From Bimastos eiseni (taxonomy: Eukaryota; Annelida; Clitellata; Crassiclitellata; Lumbricidae), in contig OY365810.1 of assembly GCA_959347315.1 (NCBI GenBank), positions 32,707,150 through 32,771,149 on the forward strand: a stretch of 64,000 nucleotides of DNA. The letters are read 5' to 3'. Under the pieces are notes generated by a model that worked only from the letters and a program-made list of their open reading frames with translations, was not told the DNA's origin and did not search any database. The position numbers and the translations under genes are program-made. How positions within the stretch are numbered: the first letter of the stretch is position 1; every line of letters starts with the position of its first letter. Positions 48,601 to 52,377 of this stretch are shown here, in pieces.

Positions 48601-48733
48601 TACCTGCCATAGGAGTCAAATTCGACCGTCTGTTGAAGTGGGTGATGGCTTTCAGTGTCACGTTTGATAATGCGACGTTGCATTGTTGAAATGGAAAGTG
48701 TCTCCCAGTAACTCAAAGAGTCTTCTATATGGC
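11513..48733 (-). CDS. ADAM17/TACE-like transmembrane protein, 24 exons, exon 1 missing, active-site Glu absent
   Basis: The coding sequence is joined from 24 minus-strand exons, each listed below, and gives about 736 codons without an internal stop. Splice phases agree at every junction. Human ADAM17 is 824 residues, so only the signal-peptide exon and little else seems to be missing. Domain order with approximate residues from exon 2: prodomain 1-180 (cysteine switch KCGY), furin site RSKR about 181, metalloprotease 185-435, disintegrin 438-520, membrane-proximal Cys-rich 520-610, juxtamembrane helix 610-634, transmembrane segment about 640-662, cytoplasmic tail to 736. ADAM17 is the cell-surface sheddase that releases membrane-anchored ligands such as TNF and EGFR ligands. 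Here the HExxHxxGxxH zinc site has lost the Glu, so shedding activity is doubtful and a binding or regulatory role is inferred. Introns of 0.3-4 kb are packed with repeats. A paralogue lies head-to-tail on its left. A pseudogene is possible, but every other exon is intact. Confidence 0.85.
11800..11955. repeat. Duplicated block flanking the last ADAM17-like exon (copy 2)
   Basis: Diverged copy of 11330-11480 sharing GATGCCATGGCAAGT and TTTTCCAGTAAGCCCCACAT. The exon itself (11513-11578) is not duplicated. Confidence 0.7.
12330..12620 (+). pseudogene. Decayed LINE RT fragment
   Basis: Broken frames give LNALIFGNLNYCNSFSISIA and VKCAEALENIKYLCRA, resembling the FVISRLDYCNSLLYG...LQRVQNAAARLI segment of CR1/L2-type LINE proteins. 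Confidence 0.55.
12860..12910 (-). CDS. ADAM17-like exon 23 (cytoplasmic, 17 codons)
   Basis: A 51-nt, phase 0/0 segment (acceptor attccag, donor gtaagg) reading AAERGEIAAVVQDAMDS. It is the third consecutive tail exon of exactly 17 codons. The PxxP and Thr/Ser motifs of the vertebrate ADAM17 tail are not present. Confidence 0.6.
14525..14602 (+). repeat. 26-bp minisatellite, three units
   Basis: Three tandem copies of GAGGATTCACATATGTGACA plus AATGGA. The palindrome CACATATGTG is at the centre of each unit. Confidence 0.9.
14657..14740. repeat. CTAGTACTAGTGTCTAG palindromic cluster
   Basis: Direct and inverted copies of GTCTAGTACTAG and TAGTAGTAGACACTACTAGAC. The cluster can fold into several alternative hairpins. 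Confidence 0.7.
14770..15480. mobile_element. DNA-transposon-like repeat with CCGATTAT arrays at both ends
   Basis: The left end has repeated CCGATTA / ACCGATTAT motifs (14800-14880). The right end has ATCGGCGCCGATTATC, TATCCGATACCGCCGATATC and AATCGGCCCCGATTAT (15395-15465), then GATGTATCACTAGAG. Such ends are typical of hAT-like non-autonomous elements, but the exact termini and target duplication are not clear. Confidence 0.5.
15664..15714 (-). CDS. ADAM17-like exon 22 (cytoplasmic, 17 codons)
   Basis: A 51-nt, phase 0/0 open segment with a pyrimidine-rich acceptor (ttcaag) and donor gtgaga, reading ERLNKSHTKNESEGVKQ. There is no recognisable domain. The call rests on splice signals, frame and equal length with its neighbours. 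Confidence 0.6.
16593..16643 (-). CDS. ADAM17-like exon 21 (cytoplasmic, 17 codons)
   Basis: A 51-nt exon in phase 0 on both sides (acceptor tatag, donor gtaagt) reading DRKLDREREELINQLIE. It follows the membrane segment as DKKLDKQYES does in human ADAM17. It is highly charged and probably helical. Confidence 0.75.
17075..17230 (+). repeat. Array of degenerate AATCCAACTTNNATTTAAGC motifs
   Basis: Four loosely spaced copies of CAATCCAACTTCGATTTAAG-like sequence separated by ATCAGTTCATC and TTATTTAATCAA variants. Similar sequence in inverted orientation is at 18470-18650, on the other side of the transmembrane exon. Confidence 0.5.
17820..17908 (-). CDS. ADAM17-like exon 20 (transmembrane segment)
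   Basis: An 89-nt exon (acceptor ttttag, donor gtatgt). After RFMRNN comes the hydrophobic run IVLIIIIVSLIFWIPISCFV then CYL. SLIFWIP is identical to the ADAM17 transmembrane core. This is the strongest evidence for ADAM17 rather than ADAM10. Confidence 0.9.
18060..18363. mobile_element. MITE with CGTCCATAAATGACGTCACG ends (copy C)
   Basis: The left end CCATAAATGACGTCACGC and right end GCGTGACTTCATTTATGG then ACGGCCCC are inverted repeats. The interior repeats the CCCCT..CGTCACAAAT motif. TGACGTCA (a CRE palindrome) occurs three times. Related copies are inside 51868-52377 and 54962-55471. Confidence 0.65.
18470..18760. repeat. Mixed-orientation array of the AATCCAACTTNNATTTAAGC motif
   Basis: Reverse-oriented units such as GCCTAAATGGAAGTTGAATT and AAAAGTTGGATCATTGAAAA are followed at 18672 by a forward unit AATCCAACTTCTATTTAGCC. 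It is probably related to 17075-17230. Confidence 0.45.
18986..19086. repeat. Hairpin with 26-bp arms
   Basis: The left arm 18986-19011 (TGGACGCTCATGGACGGCGT, then CCAGGC) and right arm 19061-19086 (GCCTGGACGCCGTCCATGAC, then CGTCCA) are complementary at 25 of 26 positions. The 49-bp loop contains a third GGACGGCGTCC. The sequence is CpG-rich, unlike the surrounding intron. Confidence 0.9.
19600..20300 (-). pseudogene. LINE RT fragment (non-LTR)
   Basis: Minus-strand frames give LSGVPRGSVLC near 20250, MFGWSKNWHVLFNLENHW (20050-20107), then IVTRD, RMYKALVGPQFEYCIQAWN. This order (GVPQGSVL, WSEKWQMVFNVEKCK, LYKALVRPHLEYCVQAW) is that of a CR1-type reverse transcriptase. Several stops and shifts are present. 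It sits in an intron of the ADAM17-like gene. Confidence 0.8.
20790..20929. mobile_element. 140-bp MITE with GGGCCATCCACATATTACGT ends
   Basis: GGGCCCATCCATATATTACG opens and CGTAATATGTGGATGGCCCC closes the element. Both ends also carry GTACGC, and the middle is CCCCCTCCCCTGTTGCGTAC-like. A shorter relative is at 42439-42521. Confidence 0.82.
21020..21098 (-). CDS. ADAM17-like exon 19 (juxtamembrane segment)
   Basis: A 79-nt exon (acceptor tttcag, donor gtgagt) reading GSCVLITHGALYRLWEILDL then SSPAAF. It occupies the position of [22 protein letters not shown], the juxtamembrane amphipathic (CANDIS-type) helix of ADAM17. Confidence 0.8.
21694..21821 (-). CDS. ADAM17-like exon 18 (membrane-proximal domain)
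   Basis: A 128-nt exon (acceptor atgcag, donor gtaagt) with ACKICCMSKKNLCSPYL, then GMPCSVGVCSKH. It matches SCKVCCRDLSGRCVPYV...GKPCTVGFCDMN of ADAM17, the region that senses disulfide state in the human enzyme. Confidence 0.9.
22627..23738. mobile_element. Non-autonomous hAT-like element, CARTGGCGTAGCGARG ends
   Basis: The left end CAATGGCGTAGCGAAGAGGT and the right end GCCTCGCTACGCCACTG form terminal inverted repeats of the CAGTGGCGTAGC type common in hAT elements. Flanks gtgatacg and gagataca match at 6 of 8 bases. The interior has inverted and direct copies of GGCGCCCTAGGC (22899, 23214) and GCCGCCC or GCGGCACTT boxes near both ends. No transposase frame. Confidence 0.7.
24371..24444 (-). 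CDS. ADAM17-like exon 17 (membrane-proximal domain)
   Basis: A 74-nt exon (acceptor gtgaag, donor gtattt) reading GMCVSGICKTLCEVSGLKDC then LCDE. It aligns with [25 protein letters not shown] of ADAM17. Confidence 0.83.
25100..25344 (-). pseudogene. Unassigned protein-like stretch
   Basis: I do not recognise it. One minus frame gives ATATFAIHRALTKYETKVQP and continues to a stop near 25130. Another gives LVQSWFMSCTNDYLYQATYN, then SLRPCVHDFIFALADNPKCK. The second looks protein-like in composition (Cys, aromatic and polar residues), and a single frameshift near 25250 would join the two. It has no place in the ADAM17 domain order, although it lies in an intron on the same strand. It may be an old retrocopy of another gene or chance. 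Confidence 0.25.
25524..25583 (-). CDS. ADAM17-like exon 16 (Cys-rich)
   Basis: A 60-nt exon (donor gtaagt, weak acceptor gggtaag) reading SGTVDCPDGDHKPENTECFN. It aligns with [21 protein letters not shown] of ADAM17. Phases fit exons 15 and 17. Confidence 0.8.
26100..26470 (+). pseudogene. LINE 3' end fragment with GATACGATACGAT tail
   Basis: LFEPRTKTALAYHRAFSVLG then PSTWNDPPPSLRTKL and LKAFLFPGVAV match the C-terminal end of CR1-type LINE ORF2 (RAFSVVGPSLWNSLP...LKTFLF). The short tandem tail ATATGATACGATACGATGAA marks the 3' end. Confidence 0.75.
26700..27330 (+). pseudogene. LINE RT fragment, N-terminal RT motifs
   Basis: APKTCELDSMSAFLVQKFAD, LPTSQKQFILLPALKQ and DPANY are followed after a stop and frame change by NGLLPPLQSSFRKNRSTETL and ALFDVSSAFDSVDHSILLQRL. 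These are RT motifs 1-3 of CR1/L2 LINEs (SKSCELDPIPT, QSAYRRGHSTETAL, LLDLSAAFDTVDH). The copy is broken. Confidence 0.82.
27429..28284 (-). mobile_element. Non-autonomous hAT-like element with GAGACCGAGAC ends (copy 2)
   Basis: Perfect 8-bp target duplication GTAGACAC at 27421-27428 and 28285-28292. The ends CAGAGTTGTTTTTAGTGTCT and TTGCATACAACACTG are inverted. It is homologous along its length to 1887-2734 in the opposite orientation, with GTCTCGGTCTCG arrays at both ends. It is inserted in LINE DNA between exons 15 and 16 of the ADAM17-like gene. Confidence 0.9.
28638..28745 (-). CDS. ADAM17-like exon 15 (disintegrin domain, C-terminal half)
   Basis: A 108-nt exon (acceptor ttcacag, donor gtatcc) with SKCCSGCQIIAASAKFPCYQ and GSCKGNSFC. 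It aligns with SPCCKNCQFETAQKKCQE...ATCKGVSYC of ADAM17. All cysteines are conserved. Confidence 0.9.
29553..30000 (+). repeat. SINE-like repeat, TAGCGCCTC...ACTCAGAGGCG head and AATGAATGA tail
   Basis: Head TAGCGCCTCTTCAAGGTGAC then TACTCAGAGGCGCT. The 3' part reads GGGGCTATATAAATGTCGTG and ends in AATGAATGAATGAGAG repeats. Related copies are at 59581-60008 (tail AATCAATCAATCA) and 61995-62321 (tail ACTAATGAATAAATGAA). Confidence 0.65.
30057..30195 (-). CDS. ADAM17-like exon 14 (disintegrin domain)
   Basis: A 139-nt exon (acceptor tgtgcag, donor gtgagt) reading KVGKMCGNFRVEPPDETCDP, then a loop, DKCCTKNCTWRGSAIC. It matches NKVCGNSRVDEGEECDPG...DTCCNSDCTLKEGVQC of ADAM17, with the cysteine spacing kept. 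Confidence 0.92.
31002..31068 (-). CDS. ADAM17-like exon 13 (end of protease domain)
   Basis: A 67-nt exon (acceptor attttag, donor gttaga) reading FFSTCSRRAIGATLKAKSGC then FQ. It aligns with [22 protein letters not shown] of ADAM17. The phase 1 exit supplies the split Gly codon of exon 14. Confidence 0.83.
31765..31892 (+). repeat. tRNA-derived SINE
   Basis: Contains an A-box-like TGGCTGATTTGTGAGATCGG, a B-box-like CAGTTCAATCC and the core TTGGGACCTTGAGCAAGTCC. It shares the order and core with the minus-strand copies at 40113 and 43445. Confidence 0.7.
32320..32860 (+). pseudogene. LINE 3' end fragment with (ATA)n tail
   Basis: MLRVPLRTCSSAILHKLHWL then FRIKFKLACLTYKTI and YIHALLTPYIPPRCLQSSST match the C-terminal part of CR1-type LINE ORF2 (HWLPVEFRIKFKLACLTYK, PRSLRSSSTGL). 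After frame changes come SLFIAQIHFLPSKSDSKLTI-like residues. The tail is ATAATAATAATA. A second copy is at 38755-39135. Confidence 0.8.
33150..33268 (-). CDS. ADAM17-like exon 12 (second half of zinc motif, Met-turn)
   Basis: A 119-nt exon (acceptor gaacag, donor gtaggt) reading GHNWGSPHDANSRDCSPSAS, then NGGKFIMYPISVSGTD and NNM. It carries the second and third zinc histidines (GHNWGSPHD) and the Met-turn region KFIMYPISVSG, which matches KYVMYPIAVSG in ADAM17. It leaves in phase 0. Confidence 0.9.
34500..34589 (-). CDS. ADAM17-like exon 11 (zinc-site exon, Glu missing)
   Basis: A 90-nt exon (acceptor tttccag) reading QKTNYNGGYTTFFAETRM then PALQTLLVTTH. LLVTTH matches LVTTH directly before ELGHNFG in ADAM17. 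The best donor is CATG|gttatc, which is weak, and joining to exon 12 gives TTH-GHNWG without the E and the next residue. Reading through to the next GT (cccgtt) gives HGYLAR and still no Glu. Phase 1 on both sides. Confidence 0.78.
34643..34691. repeat. (TA)n microsatellite
   Basis: CTCTCTCTCTATATA grades into TATATATA, interrupted by TGTATTTA. It is the insertion site of the LTR-like segment that follows. Confidence 0.9.
34692..35305 (+). mobile_element. Probable solo LTR of an LTR retrotransposon
   Basis: A 614-bp segment begins TGCTAGGGGACAGTGC and ends GTAGTATTATAACA (TG...CA), with ATAT on both sides. It contains a TATA box (GGCTATATAAGACG at about 34944) and, near the end, CAATAAATATATTCC as poly(A) signal, in the right order for U3-R-U5. 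No internal retroviral-type genes adjoin it. The flanking (TA)n makes the 4-bp target duplication uninformative, so the call rests on the LTR-like signals. Confidence 0.6.
35486..36560 (-). pseudogene. LINE RT and C-terminal fragment
   Basis: Minus-strand frames give SVDCGVPQGSVVGPLLFILF and HHFYADDTNLSVL (36312-36551), then after a gap TFVSSRLDYCNSLLFGISKA, LLKLQRVQNCLAMVTGSHRW, LHWLPVEQRIKFKIGIITYK and FSVVSPKFWNSLSHAVW (35486-36091). These are RT motif GVPQGSV, the YADD active site and the C-terminal CR1-like region. The copy is broken in the middle. Confidence 0.88.
36592..36622. repeat. (TA)n microsatellite
   Basis: About 15 TA units next to the LINE fragment. Confidence 0.9.
36636..36704 (-). 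CDS. Candidate ADAM17-like exon between exons 10 and 11
   Basis: This 69-nt open segment has a good acceptor (tcctcag) and donor (gtaagg) and is phase 1 on both sides, as required between exons 10 and 11. It would add DNFMDEVAHPLSSKFDSIAK and LS. The family has about 19 residues here (the YYSPVGKKN-YLNSGLTS strand), so length and phase fit, but similarity is weak. The choice rests on splice signals and the gap, and the exon could instead be absent. Confidence 0.45.
37405..37546 (-). CDS. ADAM17-like exon 10 (metalloprotease core)
   Basis: A 142-nt exon (acceptor ctttag, donor gtaagt). It contains CLGHLYTYQ and ILGLAYIGSPSSNYGGICSH, clearly collinear with [24 protein letters not shown]...GGVC of ADAM17. 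It leaves in phase 1. Confidence 0.9.
37690..37870 (+). pseudogene. LINE RT fragment
   Basis: KQKLEKCLSSMYAWICFNDL then AINRDKSKA matches the RT segment LEKCLSSVYAWFCFNGLALNPDKSEA of LINEs. It starts with a TCTACTCAGAGACGCTCCCAG block that also heads the SINE-like repeats. Confidence 0.7.
38755..39135 (+). pseudogene. LINE 3' fragment, second copy
   Basis: Diverged copy of 32340-32740 with CAGCTGCATTGGCTTCCTCC, TATATTCATGCTCTACTAAC and TAGCTCAAATTCACTT in the same order. Many indels are present, and no frame remains open. Confidence 0.7.
39265..39342 (-). CDS. ADAM17-like exon 9 (metalloprotease)
   Basis: A 78-nt, 26-codon exon (acceptor tcatag, donor gtaagc) reading IRVFKKRTIGYPYTKPQTWD then TRELLS. 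It matches IRILKSP...DAWDVKMLLEQ of ADAM17 but is shorter by about 14 residues. Phase 0 on both sides. Confidence 0.8.
39994..40080 (-). CDS. ADAM17-like exon 8 (metalloprotease)
   Basis: An 87-nt, 29-codon exon (acceptor ctttcag, donor gtaatc) reading LTDLDKIDQLYRMHTFDGCG then TGLGFEAKK. It aligns with [26 protein letters not shown] of ADAM17. The extra Cys (DGC) is not in the human protein. Phase 0 on both sides. Confidence 0.8.
40113..40230 (-). repeat. tRNA-derived SINE
   Basis: The plus strand reads GTGAAGGACTTGCTCAAGGT, then ACATAGTGACTCCTCGAATG. This is the inverted core and B-box-side region of the SINE at 43445-43583, and the tRNA head is decayed. Confidence 0.65.
40284..40610. mobile_element. 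327-bp hAT MITE, CAGTGGTTC...TTGGGAATAGCTA
   Basis: Flanks GTTCAGAC (40276-40283) and GTTCAGAG (40611-40618) match at 7 of 8. The left end CAGTGGTTCACAATCTTTTT and right end GTGGGCCACAGGTTGGGAAT are inverted. GGGCCACTTTT is repeated near both ends. A truncated relative is at 50084-50220. Confidence 0.82.
40690..41480 (+). pseudogene. Decayed LINE RT fragment
   Basis: Pieces in order are FRKLHMTRTQLLWASTRHLW (compare FRKHHSTETALLRVL), VDHDILHLNQ, and SLRVIHDMTRSQRVPDPHGL then LQGSVLDPRS (compare GVPQGSVLGPL). Several frames are used, and an unrelated stretch lies between 40870 and 41240. Confidence 0.6.
41658..41785 (-). CDS. ADAM17-like exon 7 (furin site, start of protease domain)
   Basis: A 128-nt exon (acceptor tttacag, donor gtaagt). 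EARSKRETC gives a canonical proprotein-convertase site, followed by CPLYLVIDPLFYVNVGYSDV. It aligns with [25 protein letters not shown] of ADAM17. It leaves in phase 0. Confidence 0.87.
42371..42411. repeat. Perfect 19-bp hairpin
   Basis: CTTTGAACATAAGTGCAGG, loop TGC, then the exact complement CCTGCACTTATGTTCAAAG. Confidence 0.95.
42439..42521. mobile_element. 83-bp MITE related to 20790-20929
   Basis: Opens AGGGCCCATATTACATACCC, closes CATAATATGCGGATGGGCCC then T. The inner TCGTATTTTCAGACCCC and CCTCTCTGTTGC match the 20790 element, with a deletion. Confidence 0.75.
42761..42861 (-). CDS. ADAM17-like exon 6 (cysteine switch)
   Basis: A 101-nt exon (acceptor tttttag, donor gtatta) that starts SKCGYVDAEMNTSDALMHRS and ends KKSDQQ. 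SKCGYVD occupies the position of the ADAM17 cysteine switch PKVCGYLK. Phases 2 in and 1 out fit exons 5 and 7. Confidence 0.8.
43190..43272 (-). CDS. ADAM17-like exon 5 (prodomain)
   Basis: An 83-nt exon (acceptor gttcag, donor gtaaaa) reading PAWNLLPNASHDSMIIYRNS then DLKWNIN. It aligns with [20 protein letters not shown] of ADAM17. It enters in phase 0 and leaves in phase 2. Confidence 0.82.
43445..43583 (-). repeat. tRNA-derived SINE (best-preserved copy)
   Basis: On the minus strand a tRNA-like head has A box TGGCCGATTGG (43564-43574) and B box GGTTCGACCC (43511-43520), about 45 bp apart, followed by the core GGGACCTTGAGCAAGTCCTT. The head lacks a clean acceptor stem and CCA-side pairing, so it is a SINE and not a tRNA gene. 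The GACCTTGAGCAAGT motif resembles the conserved core of V-SINE/Deu-SINE families. Confidence 0.78.
44105..44230 (-). repeat. Short repeat with CTTTTGTGGGCGCTG motif
   Basis: On the minus strand GGTGAATAAGCGGGTCTCCC, GTGGCTTTTGTGGGCGCTGT, then AGATTTATATTACATTACAT. It is a copy of the family seen at 7745 and 59160, with an ATTAC tail. Confidence 0.55.
44438..44526 (-). CDS. ADAM17-like exon 4 (prodomain)
   Basis: An 89-nt exon (acceptor aacag, donor gtaagg) reading GESNSFVSAYLDNNILSASF and ending FYMVE. It corresponds to the GEPDSRV...INTDGAEYNIE part of the ADAM17 prodomain. It leaves in phase 0. Confidence 0.8.
45085..45215 (-). CDS. ADAM17-like exon 3 (prodomain)
   Basis: A 131-nt exon (acceptor ttttag, donor gttggg) starting RHFSLVLRKDNSILSSDFQV and ending NLYRGTVEG. 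It is collinear with ADAM17 prodomain RHFKLYL...GHVVGE. The split Arg codon AG/A joins it to exon 2. Its counterpart in the second gene is at 1102-1232. Confidence 0.88.
45216..46310. other. Intron DNA, nothing recognised
   Basis: AT-rich intron between exons 2 and 3 of the ADAM17-like gene, before the satellite array. I see no gene, named repeat or strong motif in it. Confidence 0.4.
46315..48264. repeat. 27-bp satellite array, about 72 units, with higher-order repeats
   Basis: The unit is TGCAGAGAATTCTGTGATAC plus ACAAAAA. Because 27 is divisible by 3, several frames stay open on both strands for up to 665 codons, but these are not genes. Nearly every unit contains GAATTC. Variants (TACAGAG for TGCAGAG, AAATCT for AATTCT, GACACAC, GATAGAC, and 1-bp deletions giving GATAAC) recur in a fixed order, and the GATAAC units lie at 46573, 47085 and 47570. 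This gives a higher-order period of 485-512 bp (18-19 units). It is intronic, ending about 340 bp from exon 2. Confidence 0.97.
48604..48733 (-). CDS. ADAM17-like exon 2 (N-terminal prodomain)
   Basis: A 130-nt exon with acceptor ttgtag and donor gtaggt. It reads EDSLSYWETLSISTMQRRII, then KRD and ends in SYGR. It aligns with the ADAM17 prodomain segment that runs from the LSLSNIQ region to SALKR. It enters in phase 1, so exon 1 must end with one base of a split codon, and it leaves in phase 2. It matches the 5435-5564 exon of the neighbouring gene in length and phase. Confidence 0.85.
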
Positions 48734-49389
48734 CTACAATTCATCAACAACTATCAACAGCATAAATTCTGTCTTCAAAGTTCTACTAGCAAATATGCAT
48801 TATGGAATCAGGACAGCCAAGAGGGAGGGGCAGAAGTCCAGCGCCCAGCAAGAAGTGGCCGGCCCACAATCAACCAATAAAAAAATATTATAATCAGCAA
48901 CATAAAATTTATGATTTATGTCCTTTAAACATGTAATATTACTGACACATAACTACAATAAGTTAAACTAAACCATTATGAATATTAATCTGCCCTGCCT
49001 TTGGCCTAGAATATATCTGCCAGGGGCTAAGAATTTCTGCCAGCGGGCCAGCTTGGGGTGAATAGGTATCCTATAATATATGACATGGTTTGGCATGCTG
49101 TCACTGGTTGGAAGAATCATACTGATAGACTGTGGTACCTGGTGTCACTCTGCGAGGATCGCTCAGGCGTCGTGAGGGTCCGTCAGGGTCAGGTTAGGAG
49201 TCATGAGGGTTGGTGAGGGTCAAGGTTGTCATAGAAAACATGATACCTTCATGCCAAAAGATACCTATGAAACACTAATGCAGGTCTCAAATAAGGTGCA
49301 TGCAGCACTTCTCTGGAGGAGAAATTAGGCAAACGTCTGCTATCTCTTGCCTGTTAGCATCACACATATTCTTGAGATAATCCTGGATA

Positions 49390-49640
49390 TTGTGAGTTCA
49401 CTGATATTAGTTCCGTCAACTTGATCTAGGTGAACTTCTCTGCTTTGCTATCAAAATGGAAAGGCTGTAGGCATAGAGCCCTTTGAATAAAATTATGAAG
49501 GTGTGCGAGCATTCAAGACGACATTCAACTAACCAGTTGTAAACTTGATCTGGGATATCAAGAGTGGAGATTTTGTCAAAATAACATACAAGGTCATATC
49601 TGATGGTGCACTGCATGAAGTATTGGGTCACCTGTGTCAT
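49390..49640 (-). pseudogene. LINE RT fragment
   Basis: FDKISTLDIPDQVYNWLVEC then SHTFIILFKG matches the RT segment that reads L..L.IPD.VYNWIVDFF..HSH in a LINE group. It is short and broken at both ends. Confidence 0.6.
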
Positions 49641-50083
49641 CTGAATGAGAAAATGAGTAATGGTGAATGGAATAAAGAGTGGGCCTCTTGGAAACAGCAG
49701 TCCACCAAAACAGATCCCTATGACGATTGGTCATTCAGCAAACCGAAATCTTACCTCTATGTTACTCTTGAAATAGAGCATTCAATTCTTCACAACATTC
49801 AGTTTGCCCAAAACACTGAGATTCTCATTTAGATTTATTGTGGTCAGTGGTGCTATAAGTCTGATTCAAAACAGTGCTTTGGGGAAGTAGGTTTGGTGCT
49901 GGAGTTTAATGCCTGATCTGATCAGAACAGAAGAAGAGAAACAATTTTTCATTCAAGTGGCTGCTGAGCATAGACAGTTGCTCCTAGATTCATAAGTTGT
50001 CACCAGACTGAAATGTTGGACAATGCCTAACAATAGACAGTTTTTTTATTTTATCAGTATTTATGTTGAAGGTTCTATTAGAC

Positions 50084-50220
50084 CAGTGATTCCCAACCTG
50101 TGGCCTGTGGGCCAAAAGTGGTCCTTGACCTATCAAAGACAAAACATGTGTAAAAACGAATATTTGACAGAATAATTATTTTATATTATAAATTATCATA
50201 TTTTGTTGACTGTCAACAGA
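50084..50220. mobile_element. Truncated hAT MITE related to 40284-40610
   Basis: CCAGTGATTCCCAACCTGTG then GGCCAAAAGTGGTCCTTGAC is the inverted right end of the 40284 element. TATTTGACAGAATAATTATT continues the match. The other end is not found. Confidence 0.7.
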
Positions 50221-51520
50221 ACATAATTTATAAATCCTTTAAGCAATCCTTTAATTAGCTATTGATTAGACAGCTTCACTGTTTCTGGTTAACAATGACA
50301 TTGATTGTATAGACAAATAATACAAAATGTTCACTGTTAATACTTTTTAAAACATGAATTAGCAGCATTGTACTAACAGAACATGCCTATGGAAGAACCC
50401 CAAACATCATTCCAAAAATATAAGAAACCACAACGGAAATTTATTTTATTTGGAATATTTTGAGCAGGTGATAAGTCGAAAAAATTGAATGCACCCCGAC
50501 ACTGCATGATTGCTGTTTTACTTCTATAAAACCATTTGATCTCAGCATTGATACAAATTATTAGGTAAACTTTTATCTGGTGCCTAGAAGGTTTGACTCA
50601 AAATCAGCATCAGAGGACATTAAATTTTGAGCTTTTACCATAAGCACACACAGCACTCCTAAAATACAAATGCACTGGAGTCCACTATTGTAACACTGCT
50701 CAGGTCAATCAGTAATGATATCCAGGAATTCAGACACAATCAGCATGGAACTTATAAAGCAATGGGTCAGATAACAATAAGGACGACTCAAAACTCAAGC
50801 AAAACTGTAGTATCAGAAAGCGTCGTACTGTGTCTTTTGGCCCGCTGATGCGGCGCAGCCGCCGCAGGTGCTATGCTTTATAATGACGACACTAGCCTTA
50901 ATCCTGACCCTAACCGACCCTGACGACGCCAGTAAACATACCCTAATCAACTCTAACAATGTCCAACATAACCTTAGACTCTCACGACGTATAAAGTTAC
51001 ACAAATACAGCCATAGTTCTACAAATCTGCGACCCAAACTTCGGCTTGGAAAATGGTCATAGCAGGCTACTCAAAGAAATTTCTCGACTTGGCTACTTAA
51101 TACGATGACGACCATTCAAGTGCCCCTCTGTACTAGGCTTGATCGTTCTACTCACCGCAAACAAGATGTACAATCGAAATTATACAATGAATGGCGAAAA
51201 TTGTGTAGCTATCCATTGTTTGAGAAGGTATCAAAGTAACTTCATTAACTTTCTTAAAATTTCCATGCCATTAAGCGTCTCGCCACCACGAGAGAAGTTC
51301 AGAAAGGACCAAAGGAATTTTAAGTCGTGCTGCAGTATATTAATAGGCCACAACCCCATCCGGTTTGAAGATGGAAGTTGGGCGACGCCAATGTGCTGGC
51401 TATGTACCGTGAATTCTCTACAGAGGTCAACTAACTTGACCAACATAGCACGGTATAGGCGTAATTGTAATCCCTTCTTATTGTCAAACATTCGACACGC
51501 GGGTTTGTTTTAAGTATTGG

Positions 51521-51580
51521 TGATGATTGATGACGATGACTATGACGACGACGACGAATATGACGATGACGTTTATTTTA
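51521..51580. repeat. Degenerate GATGAC/GACGAC repeat
   Basis: GATGATTGATGACGATGACT then ACGACGACGACGAATATGAC. A short impure trinucleotide repeat. Confidence 0.7.
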
Positions 51581-51867
51581 AAAGAAGACAATCTGAAAAA
51601 AAAACAGAAATTCTGACATGATTCACAGTGGAATGGGAACCTCTTCAACTAACGACTATTCGACAGCTAGTTTTGGATTCGTCATCGAAGTCCTGTGAAC
51701 TCGACCTGCGATTATACGTTAAAATTTACCCTCCTGAGAACCCGGATGCTACTTTATTCATGACTTGTATACAAAACCGGTCGCAGACATCGCTCGCAAT
51801 GTATCGGAAAACGCGATCACTGACTGGCTGCCACGTTGCGGCTTCATATCCCGTCCATATTAGTCCC

Positions 51868-52377
51868 ACGGGGTCGTCCATAAAAACCTCACGCAAATTT
51901 GTACGAGTTTTGACCCCTCTCTCCTCGTCACTCGTTGTAACAAAAGTCATGACCCCTCAAAAATGAAGTCACAAAACTCTGACTCCTCCCCCCCCCAGAA
52001 AAACCAGATGTCTAGAAAGTTATATCCAAATTTCCTTATGATTATCAATAAAACTAAATATAAGTATTAAACAACTTATGACTATATCTAGTAAAACAAA
52101 CAGAAATGGAGGAAATATGATTATTATGCATTCCACAATATGAAAAGCTGAATATGACAATTATGCATTTCACAAGATGAAAAGCTCTGGTAGGTAGGAT
52201 CATTACATTTATAAAAGCGTTTAATAACAATAACTCGAAACAATCCAATGTTTCGAGTTATTTTGATGAGATGGTTTGACGTAACATTGTGCTGACCCCT
52301 CCCCTCGTCACACATCGTCACAAATGCGTTATTCCCTTCTCTCTGAGCGCGTGACGTCATTTGTGGACGCCTTCTAG
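51868..52377. mobile_element. MITE with CGTCCATAAA...TGGACG ends (copy A)
   Basis: The left end GGGGTCGTCCATAAAAACCT then CACGC and the right end GCGTGACGTCATTTGTGGAC are imperfect inverted repeats. The interior has CCCCTCTCTCCTCGTCAC and CCCCTCCCCTCGTCACACAT, mirroring copy C at 18060. It has an identical partner at 54962-55471. Confidence 0.7.
52229..52262. repeat. Hairpin with 14-bp arms
   Basis: AATAACTCGAAACA, loop ATCCAA, TGTTTCGAGTTATT. Repeated exactly at 55323-55356. Confidence 0.92.
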
